Made by a program: the position numbers and the translations under genes. Shown one piece after another: positions 1 to 5,217 of a stretch of 5,407 nt of DNA (its first letter is position 1; each line of letters opens with the position of its first letter). A model generated the notes under the pieces. That model saw only the letters and a program-made list of their open reading frames with translations, was not told where the DNA came from and ran no database searches. Source of the stretch: an uncultured Bacillota bacterium (GTDB lineage Bacteria; Bacillota_I; Bacilli_A; RFN20; CAG-826); assembly GCA_946612055.1 (NCBI GenBank), contig CAMOEH010000150.1, positions 1-5,407 of the forward strand. Direction: 5' to 3'.

Positions 1-849
1 AAAGGAAGGATGCTTGCTCATCGAATCGAAGAGATCGGCCACCAACGCAGTGAGCGTTATCTCCGGGAATAAATCCAAAACAATCGATAATCTCTCAGGA
101 TTTTCAAGGTGATTGATGTAGCTTGCAGCGTTGAAGATCACGATGCCAGATAACCCATCATCTTTGAAGAGGACCTCCCCTTCTTCTTCCCTGGCGACCA
201 CATCCCCCAAGAGGATCGTGACTTTGGCTTTGTGGCGTTGCCCGCTGATGGATTTGGTCTTTTCTTTTGTCTTGATGGGGCAAAGACCGGGCTTCAACGG
301 AACGATCTTGTAGCCATGTTTTTCAAAGACGGGAAACAAAGAGCCATCGCTTCCAAGATTGGCTTGCGACTTGCCGCCGGTCACGAAGACCAATTCGTCA
401 AAAGAGAGCGCACCTGCATCGGTTTTTAAAGTGCAAGGCTCGCCATTTTCGTAGTCCAAAACCTTTGTGGACATATGAAGGATGACACCGAGATCCTCAA
501 GAACCTGAGCGAGATAATGGACGTAGGAAGGCGCGCTGAAGGAAACCGGATAAACGTAATCCTGATCCTTTTCCTTCTTTAAGATGACGCCCAAGGAAGC
601 GAGTTGGTGCTGAAGCTCGCCAAAAGGATAATCCTTTTGATATTTCTGGAAGAAAGACGGGTGATTGAAGTGTTCCCCCGAGGTGTTGATATTCAAAACG
701 TTGGCATGGCCGTTCCCGGTCGCTAAAAGCTTTCTTCCGAGTTTTTCGTTCTTGTCGAAAAGATGAACCTCGTACTCCGGATGGTTCTTCTTCAAGAAGA
801 TGGCGGCGTATAAGCCTGCGCCCGAGGCGCCGATCACTGCTATTTTCAT
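1..849 (-). CDS. HI0933/YhiN-family FAD-dependent oxidoreductase (partial, C-terminus outside window)
   Basis: Reading leftward from ATG at 849, an uninterrupted frame of 283 codons reaches the first base of the window, so the 3' end is missing; the family is usually about 400 residues, so roughly 120 are lost. The N-terminus has a Rossmann dinucleotide-binding loop (IGASGAGLYAA, residues 6-16) ending in an acidic residue (D32) expected to hold the FAD ribose. The family signature GRKLLATGNG follows at 38-47, then TGGKSQANLGSDG (about 157-169), PLKPGLCPI (184-192) and GLSG (232-235). These blocks match HI0933-like flavoproteins (YhiN, aminoacetone oxidase group), cytosolic FAD proteins whose physiological substrate is mostly unknown. 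Two signature positions differ from the common form: NGHANVLN replaces the usual NGRCNLTN. The gene diverges from the 970 gene. Its start is chosen because a perfect TATAAT lies 7 nt upstream, which implies a leaderless message. Family assignment is firm; the reaction is not. Confidence 0.9.
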   Translation of the reverse strand, partial: MKIAVIGASGAGLYAAIFLKKNHPEYEVHLFDKNEKLGRKLLATGNGHANVLNINTSGEHFNHPSFFQKYQKDYPFGELQHQLASLGVILKKEKDQDYVYPVSFSAPSYVHYLAQVLEDLGVILHMSTKVLDYENGEPCTLKTDAGALSFDELVFVTGGKSQANLGSDGSLFPVFEKHGYKIVPLKPGLCPIKTKEKTKSISGQRHKAKVTILLGDVVAREEEGEVLFKDDGLSGIVIFNAASYINHLENPERLSIVLDLFPEITLTALVADLFDSMSKHPSF

Positions 850-856
850 CGCTCCA

Positions 857-862
857 ATTATA
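857..862 (-). promoter_or_regulatory. -10 box (TATAAT) of the flavoprotein gene, leaderless type
   Basis: On the minus strand a perfect TATAAT ends 7 nt before the ATG at 849, so transcription would be expected to begin at or within a base of the start codon. No good -35 is seen at 16-18 bp; that position (about 880-885) falls inside a small inverted repeat (873-891). A GGAG lies only 2 nt before the ATG, too close to act as a normal Shine-Dalgarno site. The assignment is from sequence pattern only. Confidence 0.6.
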
Positions 863-872
863 GAAGCGAGGC

Positions 873-891
873 CTCTTCTTTACGAGAAGGG
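873..891. repeat. Short inverted repeat in the divergent promoter region
   Basis: CTTCT (875-879) and AGAAG (885-889) pair perfectly around the loop TTACG. The stem can grow to 7 bp with one G-T wobble at 874/890 and a C-G pair at 873/891. It covers the expected -35 position of the leftward promoter, so it could be an operator; no T-tract follows on either strand, so it is not a terminator. The stem is short enough to be chance. Confidence 0.3.
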
Positions 892-901
892 CTGACCCAT
901 T

Positions 902-916
902 TTTGACAATTTGACA
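902..916 (+). repeat. Tandem TTTGACA direct repeat upstream of the 970 promoter
   Basis: TTTGACA occurs at 902-908 and again at 910-916, an 8-bp period. Each contains a perfect TTGACA, but no -10-like hexamer lies 16-18 bp downstream of either copy, so they do not obviously work as -35 boxes. They lie about 54-68 bp upstream of the predicted start of transcription at 970, where an activator site would be plausible. Function is a guess. Confidence 0.3.
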
Positions 917-933
917 TTTGTGTGGGCGCTTCC

Positions 934-963
934 TTGGTAGTCTTCGACCGACCTTGCTACAAT
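934..963 (+). promoter_or_regulatory. Extended -10 promoter of the 970 gene (TTGGTA-18-TGCTACAAT)
   Basis: TTGGTA at 934-939 matches 4 of 6 bases of the sigma-A -35 box. After an 18-bp spacer comes TACAAT at 958-963, preceded by TGC (955-957), which is an extended -10 motif. Only 6 nt separate it from GTG at 970, so the predicted transcription start coincides with the start codon. This promoter lies inside the longer open frame that begins at 922, which argues for 970 as the true start. Confidence 0.65.
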
Positions 964-969
964 AGCCGC

Positions 970-1440
970 GTGAAAGAAGCCGGACTCCGATTCGAATCCC
1001 CCGCCCTCTACTTCCAAGAGGCGACTTCCCTCTTGCTTGGCATCCAAGAAGACGCCAGAAGAGCAGGCGTCGTTGGCATCGCCAGAAGCGATTTGATTCA
1101 GAGCTACCGTGCGCTCGTTGAAAAGGCCATCATCACCGCGGCAAAAGAGAAGAATCTCTCCTTGGAAGAGACATTCTCCTTCTTAAAATGCTTTGGTGAG
1201 GAAACCGATGATCTGATTGATCCGCATCCTCTCCAGGATTACTTTGCCGCCTTCAACGGCCACATCAAAGGCGAGCGGTTCTTGGCGTGGGAGGATTTCA
1301 CGTACCGCATCGTTGATTGCTTTGGCCATTCTTTGAACCTTGGCGAATACCAAGTGCTCCAGGCCATTCGCAACCTGGAGGAGCTCCTCTTCAAACCCGC
1401 CATCTCCACCGCAAGTGAGTTGGTGGATTATTCTTTCTAA
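970..1440 (+). CDS. Hypothetical protein, 156 residues, family not recognised
   Basis: I do not recognise this family. The frame is open from GTG 922, but neither GTG 922 nor GTG 970 has a ribosome site; GTG 970 is preferred because an extended -10 (TGCTACAAT) ends 6 nt before it, giving a leaderless message of 156 codons plus stop. The product looks soluble and mostly alpha-helical, with no signal peptide or membrane segment. It is rich in acidic residues in its middle (GEETDDLIDPHPLQD, about 76-90), has aromatic residues around 88-120 (DYFAAF, WEDFTYRIVDCF), and only two cysteines (74, 117). It is followed after 40 nt by the polynucleotide-kinase-like gene with no terminator between, so the two are probably cotranscribed. 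The reading frame has normal codon use and terminates cleanly with TAA. Existence as a gene is likely; function is unknown. Confidence 0.7.
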   Translation: MKEAGLRFESPALYFQEATSLLLGIQEDARRAGVVGIARSDLIQSYRALVEKAIITAAKEKNLSLEETFSFLKCFGEETDDLIDPHPLQDYFAAFNGHIKGERFLAWEDFTYRIVDCFGHSLNLGEYQVLQAIRNLEELLFKPAISTASELVDYSF

Positions 1441-1467
1441 AAGGTCGTGCGCGGATTCATAATTGAT

Positions 1468-1473
1468 AAGGTG
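1468..1473 (+). promoter_or_regulatory. Ribosome binding site (AAGGTG) of the P-loop kinase gene
   Basis: AAGGTG ends 7 nt before ATG 1481 and decides that start over the in-frame TTG at 1463, which overlaps the site itself. It contrasts with the first gene of the same unit, which has no such site. Confidence 0.6.
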
Positions 1474-1480
1474 TAAGAAA

Positions 1481-1969
1481 ATGAAGAAATTGATTCTCGT
1501 TTCCGGTCCTGCCGGCATTGGCAAATCGACTTACTGCAAGAAATATGCCGCAAGTCATCCTGACGAAAAGGTTGTTATCATTGCGGCGGACGATACCCGC
1601 AAAGAAATGTATGGCGGATACGACAAGTTCCCACCCGATGGCAACATGATGCACGTCTATGAGCGGATGATCGTCAAAGCGGCCAACCAAGCCAAAGAGA
1701 ATCAGGACGTGACCGTCATTTTCGATACCACGATGCTCTATGACGAAAGAAGGCTCTTCTTCGTCCGCAACCTCCCTGAGTTCGAACACAAAGAACTCAT
1801 TCTCCTCAAGCTTCACGACTATTCGCTCTGCCTAAAACGCAATCACGAGCGTCCCAAAGACAAGTGGGTTCCCGACAACATCATCATGAATATAGGGAAC
1901 CATTACGTAGATCCAAGCGAAAACACCAAGAAGCACTTTGTGAACGTCGAAGAAATCTATGTCGATTAA
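1481..1969 (+). CDS. P-loop kinase of the T4 polynucleotide kinase type (AAA_33-like), single domain
   Basis: The 162-residue product starts with a Walker A loop, GPAGIGKST, at 9-17. Next come ADDTR (36-40), FDTTMLYDERR (81-91) and a lid segment KRNHERPKDKWVP (119-131). These line up with the kinase domain of T4 Pnk. By memory of that enzyme, its catalytic K15, S16, D35, R38 and R126 correspond here to K15, S16, D37, R40 and R124. The family phosphorylates 5'-hydroxyl ends of RNA or DNA, or related small substrates, with ATP. The 3'-phosphatase half of T4 Pnk is absent, so this is a stand-alone kinase, as in many bacterial members annotated simply as ATP-binding protein. It is probably cotranscribed with the 970 gene and is followed one base after its stop by a strong terminator. 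No RNA ligase or 3'-end-processing enzyme is visible nearby. The family fold is secure; the substrate (nucleic acid end or small molecule) is not. Confidence 0.85.
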   Translation: MKKLILVSGPAGIGKSTYCKKYAASHPDEKVVIIAADDTRKEMYGGYDKFPPDGNMMHVYERMIVKAANQAKENQDVTVIFDTTMLYDERRLFFVRNLPEFEHKELILLKLHDYSLCLKRNHERPKDKWVPDNIIMNIGNHYVDPSENTKKHFVNVEEIYVD

Positions 1970-1999
1970 AAAGGCGATCAAGCGATCGCCTTTCTTTTT
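1968..1999. terminator. Bidirectional intrinsic terminator between convergent genes
   Basis: AAAGGCGATC (1970-1979) and GATCGCCTTT (1984-1993) form a perfect 10-bp stem closed by the 4-base loop AAGC. On the plus strand CTTTTT follows, ending the kinase unit one base past its TAA. On the minus strand the stem is followed by T residues opposite A1968-A1972, so it can also end the DUF2188 transcript, whose stop is about 10 nt upstream. Confidence 0.9.
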
Positions 2000-2009
2000 G
2001 ATGTCGTCG

Positions 2010-2237
2010 TTATTTTTTCGCTTTGGTGGCTTTGGCGATCTTTCCGGCTTTCGCGCCTTTGGAGTTGCGGGTTAACACGGTCGCACCTTGATTGGCCGCC
2101 ATGACTTTGACATAAGCCTCAGCTTCGGCCTTGGTCGCGAAGGTTTTGATGACCTTTTCGCCGCCAGCGAATTTGACGGTCCACTTGCCGTCGGAAGCAC
2201 GTTTGCCAACGTGATAAACCTTAGTCTTCTCTGCCAT
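2010..2237 (-). CDS. DUF2188-like small basic protein
   Basis: The 75-residue product begins MAEKTKVYHVGKRASDGKWTV and continues with FAGGEKVIKTFATKAEAEAY and AANQGATVLTRNSKG. This is the usual DUF2188 layout: a short beta-rich module with a central Trp (W19 here), a TKAEA helix and a final NQGA-strand. The function of DUF2188 is not established. The last 16 or so residues (GAKAGKIAKATKAKK) form a lysine/alanine tail like those of histone H1-type proteins, suggesting nucleic-acid contact, though that is inference. The ATG at 2237 is supported by an AAGGAG site 6 nt upstream. It is a single-gene unit, divergent from the ATP-grasp gene and convergent with the kinase, with which it shares a terminator. 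Confidence 0.85.
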   Translation of the reverse strand: MAEKTKVYHVGKRASDGKWTVKFAGGEKVIKTFATKAEAEAYVKVMAANQGATVLTRNSKGAKAGKIAKATKAKK

Positions 2238-2243
2238 ATGTCT

Positions 2244-2249
2244 CTCCTT
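2244..2249 (-). promoter_or_regulatory. Ribosome binding site (AAGGAG) of the DUF2188 gene
   Basis: On the minus strand AAGGAG lies 6 nt before ATG 2237. This is the only promoter-proximal gene of the window with a canonical Shine-Dalgarno site; the other four appear leaderless. Confidence 0.8.
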
Positions 2250-2262
2250 ATAGCTTTCATTT

Positions 2263-2271
2263 ATTTTAGCA
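2263..2271 (-). promoter_or_regulatory. Extended -10 (TGCTAAAAT) of the DUF2188 gene
   Basis: On the minus strand TGC precedes TAAAAT (2268 to 2263), an extended -10 element. Predicted transcription would start near 2256, leaving a leader of about 19 nt that contains the AAGGAG site. A weak -35 (TTGTTC, plus positions 2288-2293) sits at a 19-bp spacing. The palindrome 2273-2288 lies between the two elements. Confidence 0.55.
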
Positions 2272-2272
2272 A

Positions 2273-2288
2273 CCTTCCAAAAGGAAGG
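2273..2288. repeat. Perfect 16-bp palindrome in divergent promoter region, candidate operator
   Basis: CCTTCCAAAAGGAAGG is a perfect 6-bp inverted repeat with an AAAA centre. It sits inside the spacer of the leftward DUF2188 promoter and just upstream of the core of the rightward ATP-grasp promoter (about -36 to -51 from the predicted start at 2324). That position would suit a regulator acting on both. No T-tract follows in either direction, so it is not a terminator. No regulator gene is in the window. Confidence 0.4.
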
Positions 2289-2311
2289 AACAACAAAAAC
2301 AAGTTGCGTAG

Positions 2312-2317
2312 TATAAT
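2312..2317 (+). promoter_or_regulatory. -10 box (TATAAT) of the ATP-grasp gene, leaderless type
   Basis: A perfect TATAAT ends 6 nt before ATG 2324, with CCTGCC between and no Shine-Dalgarno sequence. Transcription should begin at the A of the start codon. No recognisable -35 exists 16-18 bp upstream; that stretch is A-rich (2289-2302). Confidence 0.65.
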
Positions 2318-2323
2318 CCTGCC

Positions 2324-3211
2324 ATGACCCAGAAAGGACTGATTGTCGTCAATACCTATGAAGTCTTTCCAAGCGTGGAACACATGGTTTCTCGCTTGAA
2401 GGAGGAATTTGCCAAATTGGGCATCGTTTTCGATGTGCTTTCTTCTGGCGAATTGCCCTTGTGGGTGAGTGAGGATGGCAGAATCCAGCATGGCGATCTA
2501 CCCTATGACTTCGCCATCTATCTCGATAAAGACCCATATGTGGCATCCATGCTCGAAGACACCGGTCTCCGCCTCTTCAACAAAGCGGACGCGATCCGTC
2601 TTTGCGACGACAAAATGCTCACCTATCTTTCTTTGTCTGATAAGGGCATCAAAATGCCGAAGACCATCTCTGGCCCCCTCCGTTACAGCAAGAAAGATTC
2701 CGATGTCTTTTTAAAACGAATTGAGGCGAGTTTTTCCTTCCCGATCGTCGTTAAGGAAAACTATGGAAGTCTAGGGCGTAATGTCTACCTTGTTCAAAAT
2801 AAAACCGAACTAAAAGAGCTTGAAAACCGCCTCTCCTATTCGCCTCGTCTGTATCAAGAGCTCGTCGCCTCCAGCTTTGGCGTCGATAACCGCATCATCG
2901 TGATCGGCGGCAGAGCCATCGCCTGGATGAAGCGGAAATCCGATAACGGTGACTTCCGGAGCAACATCGCCCTCGGTGGGCATGGCGAAGGGGTCAATTT
3001 GCCGCAGAATTACATTATGATGGCTGAGAATTGCGCGAAAATCCTTGGTCTCGATTATGCAGGAATCGATATCCTTAACGGGCCAGATGGCGAGCCGATC
3101 CTCTGTGAGGTGAACTCCAACGCCTTCATCAAAGGGATTGAAGAAGTCACGGGCATCAACGTTGCCAAAGCCTATGCCGATTACATTTGTCGGGAGGTCT
3201 ATCAGCAATGA
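2324..3211 (+). CDS. RimK-like ATP-grasp ligase
   Basis: The 295-residue protein has the order of an ATP-grasp amide ligase of the RimK/LysX type. An N-terminal Rossmann-like preATP-grasp domain (about 1-85) is followed by FNKADAIRLCDDKMLTYLSL (85-104), where the family has N...I...DK. Next is the ATP-binding strand PIVVKENYGSLGRNVYLV (140-157), then YQELV (177-181), the core around RIIVIGGRAIAWMKR (190-204) and FRSNIALGGHGE (211-222). The metal-binding end is GEPILCEVNSNAFIKGIEE (256-274), where E262 and N264 are the likely Mg ligands. Members use ATP to make an acyl-phosphate and join a carboxylate to an amine, commonly an amino acid; the substrate here cannot be read. The start at 2324 is supported by TATAAT 6 nt upstream. 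The gene ends in an ATGA overlap with the hydrolase, so the two are cotranslated. D-Ala-D-Ala ligase is excluded by the RimK-type C-terminal motif and the short length. Confidence 0.88.
   Translation: MTQKGLIVVNTYEVFPSVEHMVSRLKEEFAKLGIVFDVLSSGELPLWVSEDGRIQHGDLPYDFAIYLDKDPYVASMLEDTGLRLFNKADAIRLCDDKMLTYLSLSDKGIKMPKTISGPLRYSKKDSDVFLKRIEASFSFPIVVKENYGSLGRNVYLVQNKTELKELENRLSYSPRLYQELVASSFGVDNRIIVIGGRAIAWMKRKSDNGDFRSNIALGGHGEGVNLPQNYIMMAENCAKILGLDYAGIDILNGPDGEPILCEVNSNAFIKGIEEVTGINVAKAYADYICREVYQQ
3192..3198 (+). promoter_or_regulatory. Ribosome binding site (GGGAGGT) of the hydrolase gene
   Basis: GGGAGGT inside the end of the ATP-grasp gene lies 9 nt before ATG 3208. It fixes that start over the in-frame TTG at 3187, and with the ATGA overlap it indicates translational coupling. 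Confidence 0.8.
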
Positions 3212-4128
3212 TCGACTCCAAATTCACTTATAAGATCAATGGATTCCCCATCAAAGTTCATCTTTGGTGTTCAAAAAAGGAAAACCCCATTCTTTTGTTC
3301 GTCCATGGCGGCCCGGGAAACCCCTTCCGCCACAAGGTGAAAGAACACATGCTTCCCCTCCTTGACCACTACACCATTGTGGCCTACGACCAACGGGGCT
3401 GCGGAGGCAGTTATCGCCCCTATATCCGGGCGAAGGACATCACGGTCGAGAACCTGATTGATGACCTCATCGTCTTGACTGAAAAGATCTTGGAGCGCCT
3501 TGGCCAGGAAAAGCTTTATCTTGTCGCCGAATCCTTTGGCTCCTACATTGCCACCAAGACTTTGCTCAAACGGCCCGATCTATACTGTGGTTACTTTGGC
3601 TATGGCCAATTGGTAGACGACATGGCAGCTTTAAAAATCCAGTATCACAAGGCTTTGGCTGCCGCAGAGAAATATGGCGACAAGAGATCTTATAACCAAT
3701 TGCGAAAAATGGGTTTGCCCAAAGGAAAGCTCGGAAAGGATTCCAACCGTTTCTTCTCTATTTTCTATCCGTTGATGGAACGTGGCATGGCTTCTTACGA
3801 AGAGCGGGAGATCAAGCCTTTTTTAGAAAGCGATGAATACAGCCGTTTGGAAAAAAGATCGATGGAAGCGTGGAATCGCCTCTACCGTAAGGTCATTAGC
3901 AACCTACTTAACGTCACGCTTCTAACGGAAAACCTTCATTTCGATTGTCCTTATTATGTGGTCGGTGGAAAGAAGGATTTCATCACGCCTTTCGAACTCG
4001 ATGAAGGCTATCTTGAAAAAGTTGTTGCTCCCAAAAAGGAGTTGATCGTGTTTCCGAATTGCGGTCACATTTCGGCATTCGAAAACCCGAAACGTTTTAT
4101 GAAGGAGCTGCGGAAACGCCTCCGCTAG
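3208..4128 (+). CDS. Alpha/beta hydrolase, proline iminopeptidase-like (S33-type)
   Basis: The 306-residue protein has the hallmarks of the proline iminopeptidase group: the oxyanion loop HGGPG (33-37) and DQRGCGGS (61-68). The nucleophile elbow is AESFG (107-111) with Ser109, followed by GKKDFITP (254-261) giving Asp257, and NCGHISAFENP (284-294) giving His287. The catalytic triad therefore looks complete. The elbow begins with Ala in place of the usual Gly of GxSxG, a mild variant. A helical cap (about 140-235), including YGQLVDD, resembles generic 300-residue alpha/beta hydrolases of Bacillota. These cytosolic enzymes remove N-terminal residues from peptides or cleave small amides or esters; the exact substrate is not predictable. 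There is no signal peptide. ATG 3208 overlaps the ligase stop by 4 nt and carries GGGAGGT upstream. The pairing with an ATP-grasp ligase suggests opposed or sequential work on the same amide-bonded metabolite, which is inference. Confidence 0.88.
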   Translation: MIDSKFTYKINGFPIKVHLWCSKKENPILLFVHGGPGNPFRHKVKEHMLPLLDHYTIVAYDQRGCGGSYRPYIRAKDITVENLIDDLIVLTEKILERLGQEKLYLVAESFGSYIATKTLLKRPDLYCGYFGYGQLVDDMAALKIQYHKALAAAEKYGDKRSYNQLRKMGLPKGKLGKDSNRFFSIFYPLMERGMASYEEREIKPFLESDEYSRLEKRSMEAWNRLYRKVISNLLNVTLLTENLHFDCPYYVVGGKKDFITPFELDEGYLEKVVAPKKELIVFPNCGHISAFENPKRFMKELRKRLR

Positions 4129-4136
4129 TTATTTTT
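4110..4136 (+). terminator. Probable intrinsic terminator overlapping the hydrolase stop
   Basis: GCGGA (4110-4114) and TCCGC (4121-4125) form a 5-bp stem with loop AACGCC, followed by TAGTTATTTTT. The hairpin lies in the last codons and the T-tract runs across the stop into the tail of the convergent gene. The stem is short and the T-tract begins imperfectly, so efficiency is uncertain. No equivalent T-tract exists on the minus strand for the convergent gene. Confidence 0.45.
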
Positions 4137-5211
4137 GATTTCTCCTTTTGAACTCTAAGGCGGCCTCGACGATGCCGCGGTCGCTCGGATGGGTCAATAA
4201 GGCAATCGCCTCTTCTGGTTCGACGAAGCGGATTTCGGTCACTTCTTCCGCTTGCGGCTGAACCGCGGTGGAGAAAACGTTGGCCATGAAGAAGACGACT
4301 TCTTTGGCACGTCCCTTCTTTGGCGAGTAATAAACCCGCTTCCGGAAGCCGGGAATCAACTCAGCATAGAGGCCGGTCTCCTCGCGGATTTCGCGGATCG
4401 CGGTTTCGTATTCGTTCTTATCGCAGGCTTCCACATGGCCTTTCGGAATGCTCCAATGGCCTTTTTTCATGTGTTCAACGAGGATCTTTTCCTTAAGGAA
4501 AGTGACGGCGCCGCAGGATTTCTCCTGACGCCCTAGTAAGTTGTGGGTTAAGTTGACCTCGTCCTCGTTTAGTCCAATGGAGGCAAAGTATTCATCCAAG
4601 CTTCCATAACGCTTTAAGAATTCGCGATAGAAACGGACCATGAACAAGGTTTCTGGGTCAATGAGGTCTGCTGGATAGTTCTTTTGTTCGATGGCCATTT
4701 CGACCAAATCGTCGATGTAACTATACGAGGCAAGGTAGTCGGCGTTCGCGTCTTGGAGGGCGACGCCGTTGGCCATCAAGATCAAGAAAGCGATGACGCC
4801 CGTCCGGTCTTTCCCGATCGCGCAATGGAAATAAAGCGGCTTCTCGGCCTGAAGCAGAGTCCGGAAGATCTTGCAGGCGGATTTGGGCTCTTCAATCATC
4901 TCGAAATAGCTGTCAAACATATCCGCTCGATTGGTCGGAACGCGGCCATTTCCATTCACCGGAAGCAAAAAATAAGCGAACCGTTGATCGTCTTTCACGG
5001 AATCGGGACGCTCCGTTGCCGTCTTCTCATCGCGAAGGTCGATGACGGTTTTGATTCCAAGATCATGCAAAGCATCCAGCTCTTCTTTGTTGAGTCCGGA
5101 GAGCTCTCCGCCACGATAAAAGATGCCATAATGGGTTTCGCCATAAGGCGTTTGATAACCGCCCAAATCGCGGAAATTGCGAATCGGTCCAATGTGGAGC
5201 GTTCTTGCCAT
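4129..5211 (-). CDS. Tyrosine phosphatase (Y_phosphatase3)-Nudix hydrolase fusion
   Basis: This 360-residue protein joins two hydrolases in one frame. Residues 1 to about 205 are a tyrosine/dual-specificity phosphatase of the Y_phosphatase3 type. They show NFRDLGGY (12-19), VIDLR (56-60) with a downstream ERP (67-69), and the active-site loop HCAIGKDRTG (129-138), in which Cys130 is the nucleophile and Arg136 binds phosphate. Residues about 230-355 are a Nudix domain. WSIPKGHVE (253-261) is followed by REIREETGL (273-281), the metal-binding end of the Nudix box with E274, E277 and E278. The G258-to-R273 spacing is one residue longer than the classical GX5EX7REUXEE, and the Glu at X5 is Asp264. 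The GHVE start resembles Ap4A-type and DIPP-type Nudix enzymes. Both active sites look intact, so a bifunctional phosphate/pyrophosphate hydrolase is plausible, though the substrate is unknown. The start is leaderless: TAATAT ends 6 nt before ATG 5211. No frameshift is evident; normal Nudix proteins and phosphatases of this family are separate polypeptides. Confidence 0.88.
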   Translation of the reverse strand: MARTLHIGPIRNFRDLGGYQTPYGETHYGIFYRGGELSGLNKEELDALHDLGIKTVIDLRDEKTATERPDSVKDDQRFAYFLLPVNGNGRVPTNRADMFDSYFEMIEEPKSACKIFRTLLQAEKPLYFHCAIGKDRTGVIAFLILMANGVALQDANADYLASYSYIDDLVEMAIEQKNYPADLIDPETLFMVRFYREFLKRYGSLDEYFASIGLNEDEVNLTHNLLGRQEKSCGAVTFLKEKILVEHMKKGHWSIPKGHVEACDKNEYETAIREIREETGLYAELIPGFRKRVYYSPKKGRAKEVVFFMANVFSTAVQPQAEEVTEIRFVEPEEAIALLTHPSDRGIVEAALEFKRRNQK

Positions 5212-5217
5212 AGGGAA

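Noticed and set aside
903..916. TTGACA copies as -35 boxes of a plus-strand promoter
   Set aside because: No -10-like hexamer is present at 16-18 bp from either copy; the better -10 (TGCTACAAT) pairs with TTGGTA at 934-939.
922..1440. Longer start (GTG 922) for the unknown protein
   Set aside because: The extra codons contain the -35 and extended -10 of the gene and no ribosome site precedes 922, so 970 is the better start.
1458..1463. CATAAT before the kinase gene as an internal promoter
   Set aside because: No matching -35 and it lies in an operon-like gap; the ribosome site explains translation without it.
3187..3207. TTG 3187 as start of the hydrolase
   Set aside because: ATG 3208 has GGGAGGT at 9 nt and an ATGA overlap; the extra seven residues have no support.
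2810..3208. A 132-codon minus-strand open frame within the ATP-grasp gene
   Set aside because: It is the mirror of strongly recognisable ATP-grasp motifs and has no promoter, start signal or family of its own.
3209..3211. TGA read as tryptophan (Mycoplasma-type code)
   Set aside because: The ligase ends naturally here in ATGA with a ribosome site for the next gene, the read-through sequence shows no family similarity, and tryptophan is encoded by TGG.
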